Source of the DNA: Labia minor
Taxonomy: Eukaryota; Arthropoda; Insecta; Dermaptera; Spongiphoridae
Direction: 5' to 3'
Assembly: GCA_963082975.1 (NCBI GenBank)
Contig: OY720350.1
Coordinates: 2,255,001-2,319,000, forward strand
DNA length: 64,000 nt
Under the pieces are notes generated by a model, which saw only the letters and a list, made by a program, of their open reading frames with translations, was not told the origin of the DNA and ran no database searches. A program made the position numbers and the translations under genes. Shown here piece after piece: positions 11,992 to 25,800 of this stretch; within the stretch, counting starts at the first letter, position 1; each line of letters opens with the position of its first letter.

Positions 11992-14231
11992 GAAAATGCT
12001 ACTTTTTTAAATAGAAATATAAAATTTATGAATTATATATTATTCTTATTTATTTCTTATTCTAAACACGAATCAATTGAAGTTTGATCGATATCTCAAT
12101 TATTTTCGTAGTTTTCATAGAAAAAACGACATTTTTCATTAAAATTTTAGCGAAAATGCGACTTTTTTAAATAGAAATATAAAATTTATGAATTATATAT
12201 CATTCTTATTTATTTTTTATTCTAAACACGAATAAATTCAAATTTCATCAATATCTCAATTATTTTCAATGATTTCATAGAAAAAACGACATTTTTCATT
12301 AAAATTTTAGCGAAAATGCTACTTTTTTAAATAGAAATATAAAATTTATGAATTATATATCATTCTTATTTATTTTTTATTCTAAACACGAATAAATTCA
12401 AATTTCATCAATATCTCAATTATTTTCGTTGATTTCATAGAAAAAACGACATTTTTCATTAAAATTTTAGCGAAAATGCTAGTTTTTTAAATAGAAATAT
12501 AAAATTTATGAATTATGTATCATTCTTATTTATTTTTTATTCTAAACACGAATACATTCAAATTTCATCGATATCTCAATTATTTTCGTTGATTTCATAG
12601 AAAAAACGACATTTTTCATTAAAATTTTAGCGAAAATGCTACTTTTTTAAATAGAAATATAAAATTTATGAATTATGTATCATTCTTATTTATTTTTTAT
12701 TCTAAACACGAATAAATTCAAATTTCATCAATATCTCAATTATTTTCGTTGATTTCATAGAAAAAACGACATTTTTCATTAAAATTTTAGCGAAAATGCT
12801 ACTTTTTTAAATAGAAATATAAAATTTATGAATTATATATCATTCTTATTTAATTTTTATTCTAAACACGAATAAATTCAAGTTTTATAGATATCTCAAT
12901 TATTTTCGTTGATTTCATAGAAAAAACGACATTTTTCATTAAAATTTTAGCGAAAATGCTACTTTTTTAAATAGAAATATAAAATTTATGAATTATATAT
13001 CATTCTTATTTAATTTTTATTCTAAACACGAATACATTCAAATTTCATCAATATCTCAATTATTTTCGTTGATTTCATAGAAAAAACGACATTTTTCATT
13101 AAAATTTTAGCGAAAATGCTACTTTTTTAAATAGAAATATAAAATTTATGAATTATATATCATTCTTATTTATTTCTTATTCTAAACACGAATACATTCA
13201 AATTTCATCGATATCTCAATTATTTTCGTTGATTTCATAGAAAAAACGACATGTTTCATTAAAATTTTAGCGAAAATGCTACTTTTTTAAATAGAAATAT
13301 AAAATTTATGAATTATATATCATTCTTATTTATTTCTTATTCTAAACACGAATACATTTAAATTTCATCGATATCTCAATTATTTTCGTTGATTTCATAG
13401 AAAAAACGACATTTTTCATTAAAATTTTAGCGAAAATGCTACTTTTTTAAATAGAAATATAAAATTTATGAATTATGTATCATTCTTATTTATTTTTTAT
13501 TCTAAACACGAATACATTTAAATTTCATCGATATCTCAATTATTTTCGTTGATTTCATAGAAAAAACGACATTTTTCATTAAAATTTTAGCGAAAATGCT
13601 ACTTTTTTAAATAGAAATATAAAATTTATGAATTATATATCATTCTTATTTATTTTTTATTCTAAACACGAATACATTCAAATTTCATCGATATCTCAAT
13701 TATTTTCGTTGATTTCATAGAAAAAACGACATTTTTCATTAAAATTTTAGCGAAAATGCTACTTTTTTAAATAGAAATATAAAATTTATGAATTATATAT
13801 CATTCTTATTTAATTTTTATTCTAAACACGAATACATTCAAATTTCATCGATATCTCAATTATTTTCGTTGATTTCATAGAAAAAACGACATTTTTCATT
13901 AAAATTTTAGCGAAAATGCTACTTTTTTAAATAGAAATATAAAATTTATGAATTATATATCATTCTTATTTATTTCTTATTCTAAACACGAATACATTCA
14001 AATTTCATCGATATCTCAATTATTTTCGTTGATTTCATAGAAAAAACGACATTTATCATTAAAATTTTAGCGAAAATGCTACTTTTTTAAATAGAAATAT
14101 AAAATTTATGAATTATATATCATTCTTATTTATTTCTTATTCTAAACACGAATAGATTTAAATTTCATCGATATCTCAATTATTTTCGTTGATTTCATAG
14201 AAAAAACGACATTTTTCATTAAAATTTTAGC
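11992..14231 (+). repeat. Fourteen-monomer segment, copy 2 (contains cassette beta copy 3)
   Basis: This is the second copy of 7517-9756. It has the hybrid monomer, gaaaatgcga, caatg, gctag, attcaagttttatag (near 12870), atttatcatt (near 14051) and aatagattta (14151), each 4475 bp after its counterpart. One difference I noticed is atgtttcatt near 13251, where copy 1 has atttttcatt. The near-identity indicates a recent segmental duplication within the array. Confidence 0.88.
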
Positions 14232-15031
14232 GAAAATGCTACTTTTTTAAATAGAAATATAAAATTTATGAATTATGTATCATTCTTATTTATTTTTTAT
14301 TCTAAACACGAATACATTTAAATTTCATCGATATCTCAATTATTTTCGTTGATTTCATAGAAAAAACGACATTTTTCATTAAAATTTTAGCGAAAATGCT
14401 ACTTTTTTAAATAGAAATATAAAATTTATGAATTATATATCATTCTTATTTATTTCTTATTCTAAACACGAATACATTTAAATTTCATCGATATCTCAAT
14501 TATTTTCGTTGATTTCATAGAAAAAACGACATTTTTCATTAAAATTTTAGCGAAAATGCTACTTTTTTAAATAGAAATATAAAATTTATGAATTATGTAT
14601 CATTCTTATTTATTTTTTATTCTAAACACGAATACATTCAAATTTCATCGATATCTCAATTATTTTCGTTGATTTCATAGAAAAAACGACATTTTTCATT
14701 AAAATTTTAGCGAAAATGCTACTTTTTTAAATAGAAATATAAAATTTATGAATTATATATCATTCTTAATTATTTTTTATTCTAAATATGAATACATTCA
14801 AATTTCATCAATATCTCAATTATTTTCGTTGATTTCATAGAAAAAACGACATTTTTCATTAAAATTTTAGCGAAAATGCTACTTTTTTAAATAGAAATAT
14901 AAAATTTATGAATTATATATCATTCTTATTTATTTTTTATTCTAAACACGAATACATTTAAATTTCATCGATATCTCAATTATTTTCGTTGATTTCATAG
15001 AAAAAACGACATTTTTCATTAAAATTTTAGC

Positions 15032-15671
15032 GAAAATGCTACTTTTTTAAATAGAAATATAAAATTTATGAATTATATATCATTCTTATTTATTTCTTAT
15101 TCTAAACACGAATACATTCAAATATCATCGATATCTCAATTATTTTCGTTGATTTCATAGAAAATACGACATTTTTCATTAAAATTTTAGCAAAAATGCT
15201 ACTTTTTTAAATAGAAATATAAAATTTATGAATTATATATTATTCTTATTTATTTCTTATTCTAAACACGAATCAATTGAAGTTTGATCGATATCTCAAT
15301 TATTTTCGTAGTTTTCATAGAAAAAACGACATTTTTCATTAAAATTTTAGCGAAAATGTTACTTTTTTAAATAGAAATATAAAATTTATGAATTATATAT
15401 CATTCTTATTTATTTCTTATTCTAAACACGAATACATTCAAATATCATCGATATCTCAATTATTTTCGTTGATTTCATAGAAAATACGACATTTTTCATT
15501 AAAATTTTAGCAAAAATGCTACTTTTTTAAATAGAAATATAAAATTTATGAATTATATATTATTCTTATTTATTTCTTATTCTAAACACGAATCAATTGA
15601 AGTTTGATCGATATCTCAATTATTTTCGTAGTTTTCATAGAAAAAACGACATTTTTCATTAAAATTTTAGC
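15032..15671 (+). repeat. Tandem duplication of a two-monomer unit containing the hybrid monomer
   Basis: Two 320-bp units follow each other (15032-15351 and 15352-15671). Each holds a monomer with atatcatcg and aaaatacgac followed by a tagcaaaaatgc hybrid monomer with tcaattgaagtttg and cgtagttttc. The clear difference is gaaaatgcta in the first unit and gaaaatgtta in the second. This is the only place where hybrid monomers lie 320 bp apart. The order differs from cassette beta, because only the gaaaatgcga unit follows. Confidence 0.85.
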
Positions 15672-16951
15672 GAAAATGCGACTTTTTTAAATAGAAATAT
15701 AAAATTTATGAATTATATATCATTCTTATTTATTTTTTATTCTAAACACGAATAAATTCAAATTTCATCAATATCTCAATTATTTTCGTTGATTTCATAG
15801 AAAAAACGACATTTTTCATTAAAATTTTAGCGAAAATGCTACTTTTTTAAATAGAAATATAAAATTTATGAATTATATATCATTCTTATTTATTTCTTAT
15901 TCTAAACACGAATACATTTAAATTTCATCGATATCTCAATTATTTTCGTTGATTTCATAGAAAAAACGACATTTTTCATTAAAATTTTAGCGAAAATGCT
16001 ACTTTTTTAAATAGAAATATAAAATTTATGAATTATGTATCATTCTTATTTATTTTTTATTCTAAACACGAATACATTTAAATTTCATCGATATCTCAAT
16101 TATTTTCGTTGATTTCATAGAAAAAACGACATTTTTCATTAAAATTTTAGCGAAAATGCTACTTTTTTAAATAGAAATATAAAATTTATGAATTATATTT
16201 CATTCTTATTTATTTTTTATTCTAAACACGAATACATTCAAATTTCATCGATATCTCAATTATTTTCGTTGATTTCATAGAAAAAACGACATTTTTCATT
16301 AAAATTTTAGCGAAAATGCTACTTTTTTAAATAGAAATATAAAATTTATGAATTATATATCATTCTTAATTATTTTTTATTCTAAACATGAATACATTCA
16401 AATTTCATCAATATCTCAATTATTTTCGTTGATTTCATAGAAAAAACGACATTTTTCATTAAAATTTTAGCGAAAATGCTACTTTTTTAAATAGAAATAT
16501 AAAATTTATGAATTATATATCATTCTTATTTATTTCTTATTCTAAACACGAATACATTCAAATTTCATCGATATCTCAATTATTTTCGTTGATTTCATAG
16601 AAAAAACGACATTTTTCATTAAAATTTTAGCGAAAATGTTACTTTTTTAAATAGAAATATAAAATTTATGAATTATATATCATTCTTATTTATTTCTTAT
16701 TCTAAACACGAATACATTCAAATATCATCGATATCTCAATTATTTTCGTTGATTTCATAGAAAATACGACATTTTTAATTAAAATTTTAGCGAAAATGCT
16801 ACTTTTTTAAATAGAAATATAAAATTTATGAATTATATATCATTCTTATTTAATTTTTATTCTAAACACGAATACATTCAAATTTCATCGATATCTCAAT
16901 TATTTTCGTTGATTTCATAGAAAAAACGACATTTTTCATTAAAATTTTAGC

Positions 16952-17718
16952 GAAAATGCTACTTTTTTAAATAGAAATATAAAATTTATGAATTATATAT
17001 TATTCTTATTTATTTCTTATTCTAAACACGAATCAATTGAAGTTTGATCGATATCTCAATTATTTTCGTAGTTTTCATAGAAAAAACGACATTTTTCATT
17101 AAAATTTTAGCGAAAATGCGACTTTTTTAAATAGAAATATAAAATTTATGAATTATATATCATTCTTATTTATTTTTTATTCTAAACACGAATAAATTCA
17201 AATTTCATCAATATCTCAATTATTTTCAATGATTTCATAGAAAAAACGACATTTTTCATTAAAATTTTAGCGAAAATGCTACTTTTTTAAATAGAAATAT
17301 AAAATTTATGAATTATATATCATTCTTATTTATTTTTTATTCTAAACACGAATAAATTCAAATTTCATCAATATCTCAATTATTTTCGTTGATTTCATAG
17401 AAAAAACGACATTTTTCATTAAAATTTTAGCGAAAATGCTAGTTTTTTAAATAGAAATATAAAATTTATGAATTATGTATCATTCTTATTTATTTTTTAT
17501 TCTAAACACGAATACATTCAAATTTCATCGATATCTCAATTATTTTCGTTGATTTCATAGAAAAAACGACATTTTTCATTAAAATTTTAGCGAAAATGCT
17601 ACTTTTTTAAATAGAAATATAAAATTTATGAATTATGTATCATTCTTATTTATTTTTTATTCTAAACACGAATAAATTCAAATTTCATCAATATCTCAAT
17701 TATTTTCGTTGATTTCAT
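16952..17718 (+). repeat. Cassette beta, copy 4, truncated by the assembly gap
   Basis: The hybrid monomer starts at 16952 and is followed by the gaaaatgcga unit (with caatg), an ataaattc unit, the gctag unit and a partial ataaattc unit that ends at position 127 where the Ns begin. The sixth monomer (attcaagttttatag) would be expected next, so Block 1 very likely continues into the gap. It is preceded at 16152-16951 by the alpha-type monomers and a tttaatttttatt monomer, as at 4320-5119. Confidence 0.85.
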
Positions 17719-17918
17719 NNNNNNNNNNNNNNNNNNNNNNNNNNNNNNNNNNNNNNNNNNNNNNNNNNNNNNNNNNNNNNNNNNNNNNNNNNNNNNNNNN
17801 NNNNNNNNNNNNNNNNNNNNNNNNNNNNNNNNNNNNNNNNNNNNNNNNNNNNNNNNNNNNNNNNNNNNNNNNNNNNNNNNNNNNNNNNNNNNNNNNNNNN
17901 NNNNNNNNNNNNNNNNNN
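17719..17918. other. Assembly gap, exactly 200 N
   Basis: This is a run of 200 unknown bases. The round number suggests a fixed-size scaffold gap, not a measured distance. The left flank is subfamily A on the + strand, stopped at unit position 127. The right flank is subfamily B on the - strand, starting at unit position 13. Because both orientation and subfamily change here, the real distance and the relative orientation of Blocks 1 and 2 are not supported by sequence. Open frames that run across the Ns (17709-17924 and 17715-17975) are artefacts. Confidence 0.97.
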
Positions 17919-18499
17919 AAGTAGCATTTTCGCTAAAATTTTAATGAAAAATGTCGTTTTTTCTATGAAATCCACGAAAATAATTGAGATATCGATGAAA
18001 TTTCAATTGATTCGTGTTTAGAATAAGAAATAAATAAGAATGATATATAATTCATAAATTTTATATTTCTATTTAAAAAAGTAGCATTTTCGCTAAAATT
18101 TTAATGAAAAATGTCGTTTTTTTCTATGAAATCCACGAAAATAATTGAGATATCGATGAAATTTCAATTGATTCGTGTTTAGAATAAGAAATAAATAAGA
18201 ATGATATATAATTCATAAATTTTATATTTCTATTTAAAAAAGTAGCATTTTCGCTAAAATTTTAATGAAAAATGTCGTTTTTTCTATGAAATCCACGAAA
18301 ATAATTGAGATATCGATGAAATTTCAATTGATTCGTGTTTAGAATAAGAAATAAATAAGAATGATATATAATTCATAAATTTTATATTTCTATTTAAAAA
18401 AGTAGCATTTTCGCTAAAATTTTAATGAAAAATGTCGTTTTTTCTATGAAATCCACGAAAATAATTGAGATATCGATGAAAATTTCAATTGATTCGTGT

Positions 18500-21400
18500 T
18501 TAGAATAAGAAATAAATACGAATGATATATAATTCATAAATTTTATATTTCTATTTAAAAAAGTAGCATTTTCGCTAAAATTTTAATGAAAAATGTCGTT
18601 TTTTCTATGAAATCCACGAAAATAATTGAGATATCGATAAAATTTCAATTGATTCGTGTTAGAATAAGAAATAAATAAGAATGATATATAATTCATAAAT
18701 TTTATATTTCTATTTAAAAAAGTAGCAATTTCGCTAAAATTTTAATGAAAAATGTCGTTTTTTCTATGAAATCCACGAAAATAATTGAGATATCGATGAA
18801 ATTTCAATTGATTCGTGTTAGAATAAGAAATAAATAAGAATGATATATAATTCATAAATTTTATATTTCTATTTAAAAAAGTAGCATTTTCGCTAAAATT
18901 TTAATGAAAAATGTCGTTTTTTCTATGAAAGCCACGAAAATAATTGAGATATCGATGAAATTTCAATTGATTCGTGTTTAGAATAAGAAATAAATTAGAA
19001 TGATATATGATTCATAAATTTTATATTTCTATTTAAAAAAGTAGCTTTTTCGCTAAAATCTTAATGAAAAATGTCGTTTTTTCTATGAAATCCACGAAAA
19101 TAATTGAGATATCGATGAAATTTCAATTGATTCGTGTTTAGAATAAGAAATAAATAAGAATGATATATAATTCATAAATTTTATATTTCTATTTAAAAAA
19201 GTAGCATTTTCGCTAAAATTTTAATGAAAAATGTCGTTTTTTCTATGAAATCCACGAAAATAATTGAGATATCGATGAAATTTCAATTGATTCGTGTTTA
19301 GAATAAGAAATAAATAAGAATCATATATAATTCATAAATTTTATATTTCTATTTAAAAAAGTAGCATTTTCGCTAAAATTTTAATGAAAAATGTCGTTTT
19401 TTCTATGAAATCCACGAAAATAATTGAGATATCGATGAAATTTCAATTGATTCGTGTTTAGAATAAGAAATAAATAAGAATGATATATAATTCATAAATT
19501 TTATATTTCTATTTAAAAAAGTAGCATTTTCGCTAAAATTTTAATGAAAAATGTCGTTTTTTCTATGAAATCCACGAAAATAATTGAGATATCGATGAAA
19601 TTTCAATTGATTCGTGTTTAGAATAAGAAATAAATAAGAATGTTATATAATTCATAAATTTTATATTTCTATTTAAAAAAGTAGCATTTTCGCTAAAATT
19701 TTAATGAAAAATGTCGTTTTTTCTATGAAATCCATGAAAATAATTGAGATATCGATGAAATTTCAATTGATTCGTGTTTAGAATAAGAAATAAATTAGAA
19801 TGATATATAATTCATAAATTTTATATTTGTATTTAAAAAAGTAGCATTTTCGCTAAAATTTTAATGAAAAATGTCGTTTTTTCTATGAAATCCACGAAAA
19901 TAATTGAGATATCGATGAAATTTCAATTGATTCGTGTTTAGAATAAGAAATAAATAAGAATGATATATAATTCATAAATTTTATATTTCTATTTAAAAAA
20001 GTAGCATTTTCGCTAAAATTTTAATGAAAAATGTCGTTTTTTCTATGAAATCCACGAAAATAATTGAGATATCGATGAAATTTCAATTGATTCGTGTTTA
20101 GAATAAGAAATAAATAAGAATGTTATATAATTCATAAATTTTATATTTCTATTTAAAAAAGTAGCATTTTCGCTAAAATTTTAATGAATAATGTCGTTTT
20201 TTCTATGAAATCCATGAAAATAATTGAGATATCGATGAAATTTCAATTGATTCGTGTTTAGAATAAGAAATAAATTAGAATGATATATAATTCATAAATT
20301 TTATATTTGTATTTAAAAAAGTAGCATTTTCGCTAAAATTTTAATGAAAAATGCCGTTTTTTCTATGAAATCCACGAAAATAATTGAGATATCGATGAAA
20401 TTTCAATTGATTCGTGTTTAGAATAAGAAATAAATAAGAATGATATATAATTCATAAATTTTATATTTCTATTTAAAAAAGTAGCATTTTCGCTAAAATT
20501 TTAATGAAAAATGTCGTTTTTTCTATGAAATCCACGAAAATAATTGAGATATCGATGAAATTTCAATTGATTCGTGTTTAGAATAAGAAATAAATTAGAA
20601 TGATATATGATTCATAAATTTTATATTTCTATTTAAAAAAGTAGCATTTTCGCTAAAATTTTAATGAAAAATGTCGTTTTTTCTATGAAATCCACGAAAA
20701 TAATTGAGATATCGATGAAATTTCAATTGATTCTTGTTTAGAATAAGAAATAAATAAGAATGATATATAATTCATAAATTTTATATTTCTATTTAAAAAA
20801 GTAGCATTTTCGCTAAAATTTTAATGAAAAATGTCGTTTTTTCTATGAAATCCACGAAAATAATTGAGATATCGATGAAATTTCAATTGATTCGTGTTTA
20901 GAATAAGAAATAAATAAGAATGTTATATAATTCATAAATTTTATATTTCTATTTAAAAAAGTAGCATTTTCGCTAAAATTTTAATGAAAAATGTCGTTTT
21001 TTCTATGAAATCCATGAAAATAATTGAGATATCGATGAAATTTCAATTGATTCGTGTTTAGAATAAGAAATAAATTAGAATGATATATAATTCATAAATT
21101 TTATATTTGTATTTAAAAAAGTAGCATTTTCGCTAAAATTTTAATGAAAAATGTCGTTTTTTCTATGAAATCCACGAAAATAATTGAGATATCGATGAAA
21201 TTTCAATTGATTCGTGTTTAGAATAAGAAATAAATAAGAATGATATATAATTCATAAATTTTATATTTCTATTTAAAAAAGTAGCATTTTCGCTAAAATT
21301 TTAATGAAAAATGTCGTTTTTTCTATGAAATCCACGAAAATAATTGAGATATCGATGAAATTTCAATTGATTCGTGTTTAGAATAAGAAATAAATAAGAA

Positions 21401-22800
21401 TGTTATATAATTCATAAATTTTATATTTCTATTTAAAAAAGTAGCATTTTCGCTAAAATTTTAATGAATAATGTCGTTTTTTCTATGAAATCCATGAAAA
21501 TAATTGAGATATCGATGAAATTTCAATTGATTCGTGTTTAGAATAAGAAATAAATTAGAATGATATATAATTCATAAATTTTATATTTGTATTTAAAAAA
21601 GTAGCATTTTCGCTAAAATTTTAATGAAAAATGCCGTTTTTTCTATGAAATCCACGAAAATAATTGAGATATCGATGAAATTTCAATTGATTCGTGTTTA
21701 GAATAAGAAATAAATAAGAATGATATATAATTCATAAATTTTATATTTCTATTTAAAAAAGTAGCATTTTCGCTAAAATTTTAATGAAAAATGTCGTTTT
21801 TTCTATGAAATCCACGAAAATAATTGAGATATCGATGAAATTTCAATTGATTCGTGTTTAGAATAAGAAATAAATTAGAATGATATATGATTCATAAATT
21901 TTATATTTCTATTTAAAAAAGTAGCATTTTCGCTAAAATTTTAATGAAAAATGTCGTTTTTTCTATGAAATCCACGAAAATAATTGAGATATCGATGAAA
22001 TTTCAATTGATTCTTGTTTAGAATAAGAAATAAATAAGAATGATATATAATTCATAAATTTTATATTTCTATTTAAAAAAGTAGCATTTTCGCTAAAATT
22101 TTAATGAAAAATGTCGTTTTTTCTATGAAATCCACGAAAATAATTGAGATATCGATGAAATTTCAATTGATTCGTGTTTAGAATAAGAAATAAATAAGAA
22201 TGATATATAATTCATAAATTTTATATTTCTATTTAAAAAAGTAGCATTTTCGCTAAAATTTTAATGAAAAATGCCGTTTTTTCTATGAAATCCACGAAAA
22301 TAATTGAGATATCGATGAAATTTCAATTGATTCGTGTTTAGAATAAGAAATAAATAAGAATGTTATATAATTCATAAATTTTATATTTCTATTTAAAAAA
22401 GTAGCATTTTCGCTAAAATTTTAATGAAAAATGTCGTTTTTTCTATGAAATCCACGAAAATAATTGAGATATCGATGAAATTTCAATTGATTCGTGTTTA
22501 GAATAAGAAATAAATTAGAATGATATATAATTCATAAATTTTATATTTCTATTTAAAAAAGTAGCATTTTCGCTAAAATTTTAATGAAAAATGTAGTTTT
22601 TTCTATGAAATCCACGAAAATAATTGAGATATCGATGAAATTTCAATTGATTCGTGTTTAGAATAAGAAATAAATAAGAATCATATATAATTCATAAATT
22701 TTATATTTCTATTTAAAAAAGTAGCATTTTCGCTAAAATTTTAATGAAAAATGTCGTTTTTTCTATGAAATCCACGAAAATAATTGAGATATCGATGAAA
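18500..22800 (-). repeat. Segment repeated 13760 bp away, copy 1
   Basis: An ordered set of rare markers recurs 13760 bp downstream. The markers are gccacg (18931), gtagcttttt with cgctaaaatc (19041), tcatatataa (19321), tgttatataa (19641), tttgtattt (about 19827), atgccg (20351), tgatatatga (20601), ttcttgttta (20731 and 22011), atgtag (22591) and tcatatataa (22681). The match is lost at 22811, where this copy has ttcgtgttta and the other has ttcgggttta. Left of about 18880 single-base indels shift the offset by 1-2 bp. The outer limits are approximate. Confidence 0.85.
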
Positions 22801-25800
22801 TTTCAATTGATTCGTGTTTAGAATAAGAAATAAATAAGAATGATATATAATTCATAAATTTTATATTTCTATTTAAAAAAGTAGCATTTTCGCTAAAATT
22901 TTAATGAAAAATGCCGTTTTTTCTATGAAATCCACGAAAATAATTGAGATATCGATGAAATTTCAATTGATTCGTGTTTAGAATAAGAAATAAATAAGAA
23001 TGTTATATAATTCATAAATTTTATATTTCTATTTAAAAAAGTAGCATTTTCGCTAAAATTTTAATGAAAAATGTCGTTTTTTCTATGAAATCCACGAAAA
23101 TAATTGAGATATCGATGAAATTTCAATTGATTCGTGTTTAGAATAAGAAATAAATTAGAATGATATATAATTCATAAATTTTATATTTCTATTTAAAAAA
23201 GTAGCATTTTCGCTAAAATTTTAATGAAAAATGTAGTTTTTTCTATGAAATCCACGAAAATAATTGAGATATCGATGAAATTTCAATTGATTCGTGTTTA
23301 GAATAAGAAATAAATAAGAATCATATATAATTCATAAATTTTATATTTCTATTTAAAAAAGTAGCATTTTCGCTAAAATTTTAATGAAAAATGTCGTTTT
23401 TTCTATGAAATCCACGAAAATAATTGAGATATCGATGAAATTTCAATTGATTCGGGTTTAGAATAAGAAATAAATAAGAATGATATATAATTCATAAATT
23501 TTATATTTCTATTTAAAAAAGTAGCATTTTCGCTAAAATTTTAATGAAAAATGCCGTTTTTTCTATGAAATCCACGAAAATAATTGAGATATCGATGAAA
23601 TTTCAATTGATTCGTGTTTAGAATAAGAAATAAATAAGAATGATATATAATTCATAAATTTTATATTTCTATTTAAAAAAGTAGCATTTTCGCTAAAATT
23701 TTAATGAAAAATGTCGTTTTTTCTATGAAATCCACGAAAATAATTGAGATATCGATGAAATTTCAATTGATTCGTGTTTAGAATAAGAAATAAATTAGAA
23801 TGATATATGATTCATAAATTTTATATTTCTATTTAAAAAAGTAGCATTTTCGCTAAAATTTTAATGAAAAATGTCGTTTTTTCTATGAAATCCACGAAAA
23901 TAATTGAGATATCGATGAAATTTCAATTGATTCTTGTTTAGAATAAGAAATAAATAAGAATGATATATAATTCATAAATTTTATATTTCTATTTAAAAAA
24001 GTAGCATTTTCGCTAAAATTTTAATGAAAAATGTCGTTTTTTCTATGAAATCCACGAAAATAATTGAGATATCGATGAAATTTCAATTGATTCGTGTTTA
24101 GAATAAGAAATAAATAAGAATGATATATAATTCATAAATTTTATATTTCTATTTAAAAAAGTAGCATTTTCGCTAAAATTTTAATGAAAAATGCCGTTTT
24201 TTCTATGAAATCCACGAAAATAATTGAGATATCGATGAAATTTCAATTGATTCGTGTTTAGAATAAGAAATAAATAAGAATGTTATATAATTCATAAATT
24301 TTATATTTCTATTTAAAAAAGTAGCATTTTCGCTAAAATTTTAATGAAAAATGTCGTTTTTTCTATGAAATCCACGAAAATAATTGAGATATCGATGAAA
24401 TTTCAATTGATTCGTGTTTAGAATAAGAAATAAATTAGAATGATATATAATTCATAAATTTTATATTTCTATTTAAAAAAGTAGCATTTTCGCTAAAATT
24501 TTAATGAAAAATGTAGTTTTTTCTATGAAATCCACGAAAATAATTGAGATATCGATGAAATTTCAATTGATTCGTGTTTAGAATAAGAAATAAATAAGAA
24601 TGTTATATAATTCATAAATTTTATATTTCTATTTAAAAAAGTAGCATTTTCGCTAAAATTTTAATGAATAATGTCGTTTTTTCTATGAAATCCATGAAAA
24701 TAATTGAGATATCGATGAAATTTCAATTGATTCGTGTTTAGAATAAGAAATAAATTAGAATGATATATAATTCATAAATTTTATATTTGTATTTAAAAAA
24801 GTAGCATTTTCGCTAAAATTTTAATGAAAAATGTCGTTTTTTCTATGAAATCCACGAAAATAATTGAGATATCGATAAAATTTCAATTGATTCGTGTTTA
24901 GAATAAGAAATAAATAAGAATGATATATAATTCATAAATTTTATATTTCTATTTAAAAAAGTAGCATTTTCGCTAAAATTTTAATGAAAAATGTCGTTTT
25001 TTCTATGAAATCCACGAAAATAATTGAGATATCGATGAAATTTCAATTGATTCGTGTTTAGAATAAGAAATAAATAAGAATGATATATAATTCATAAATT
25101 TTATATTTCTATTTAAAAAAGTAGCATTTTCGCTAAAATTTTAATGAAAAATGCCGTTTTTTCTATGAAATCCACGAAAATAATTGAGATATCGATGAAA
25201 TTTCAATTGATTCGTGTTTAGAATAAGAAATAAATAAGAATGATATATAATTCATAAATTTTATATTTCTATTTAAAAAAGTAGCATTTTCGCTAAAATT
25301 TTAATGAAAAATGTCGTTTTTTCTATGAAATCCACGAAAATAATTGAGATATCGATGAAATTTCAATTGATTCGTGTTTAGAATAAGAAATAAATAAGAA
25401 TCATATATAATTCATAAATTTTATATTTCTATTTAAAAAAGTAGCATTTTCGCTAAAATTTTAATGAAAAATGTCGTTTTTTCTATGAAATCCACGAAAA
25501 TAATTGAGATATCGATAAAATTTCAATTGATTCGTGTTTAGAATAAGAAATAAATAAGAATGATATATAATTCATAAATTTTATATTTCTATTTAAAAAA
25601 GTAGCATTTTCGCTAAAATTTTAATGAAAAATGTCGTTTTTTCTATGAAATCCACGAAAATAATTGAGATATCGATGAAATTTCAATTGATTCGTGTTTA
25701 GAATAAGAAATAAATAAGAATGATATATAATTCATAAATTTTATATTTCTATTTAAAAAAGTAGCATTTTCGCTAAAATTTTAATGAAAAATGTCGTTTT

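Larger units (their letters stand above)
1..17718 (+). repeat. Block 1: 160-bp satellite array, subfamily A, about 110.8 monomers
   Basis: This is a head-to-tail array of a 160-bp monomer with about 81% A+T in the first unit. Unit starts (gaaaatgcta) fall at 1, 161, 321 and so on, and the last unit starts at 17592 and is cut at unit position 127 by the N run. The 110 complete units sum to 9 bp less than 110x160. Single-base length changes occur near 1667, 1853, 2375, 3017, 3372, 10047 and 10718, and 3-bp losses near 3500, 3655, 7014 and 10849. Diagnostic bases are gaatacatt at positions 79-87 and cgttg at 116-120. Four alternative forms of positions 57-70 (tttattttttatt, tttatttcttatt, aattattttttatt, tttaatttttatt) recur in ordered combinations. 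No ORF, transposon or RNA gene interrupts the array. Satellite identity is seen directly. A centromeric or heterochromatic role is inference. Confidence 0.97.

Noticed and set aside
17709-17924. Open reading frame of 71 codons on the + strand
   Set aside because: Almost all of its codons are unknown bases in the 200-N gap. Only a few codons at the edges are real and they are satellite sequence.
17715-17975. Open reading frame of 86 codons on the - strand
   Set aside because: It is also created by the N run. The readable part (about 19 codons) is satellite monomer read in frame, with no recognisable domain.
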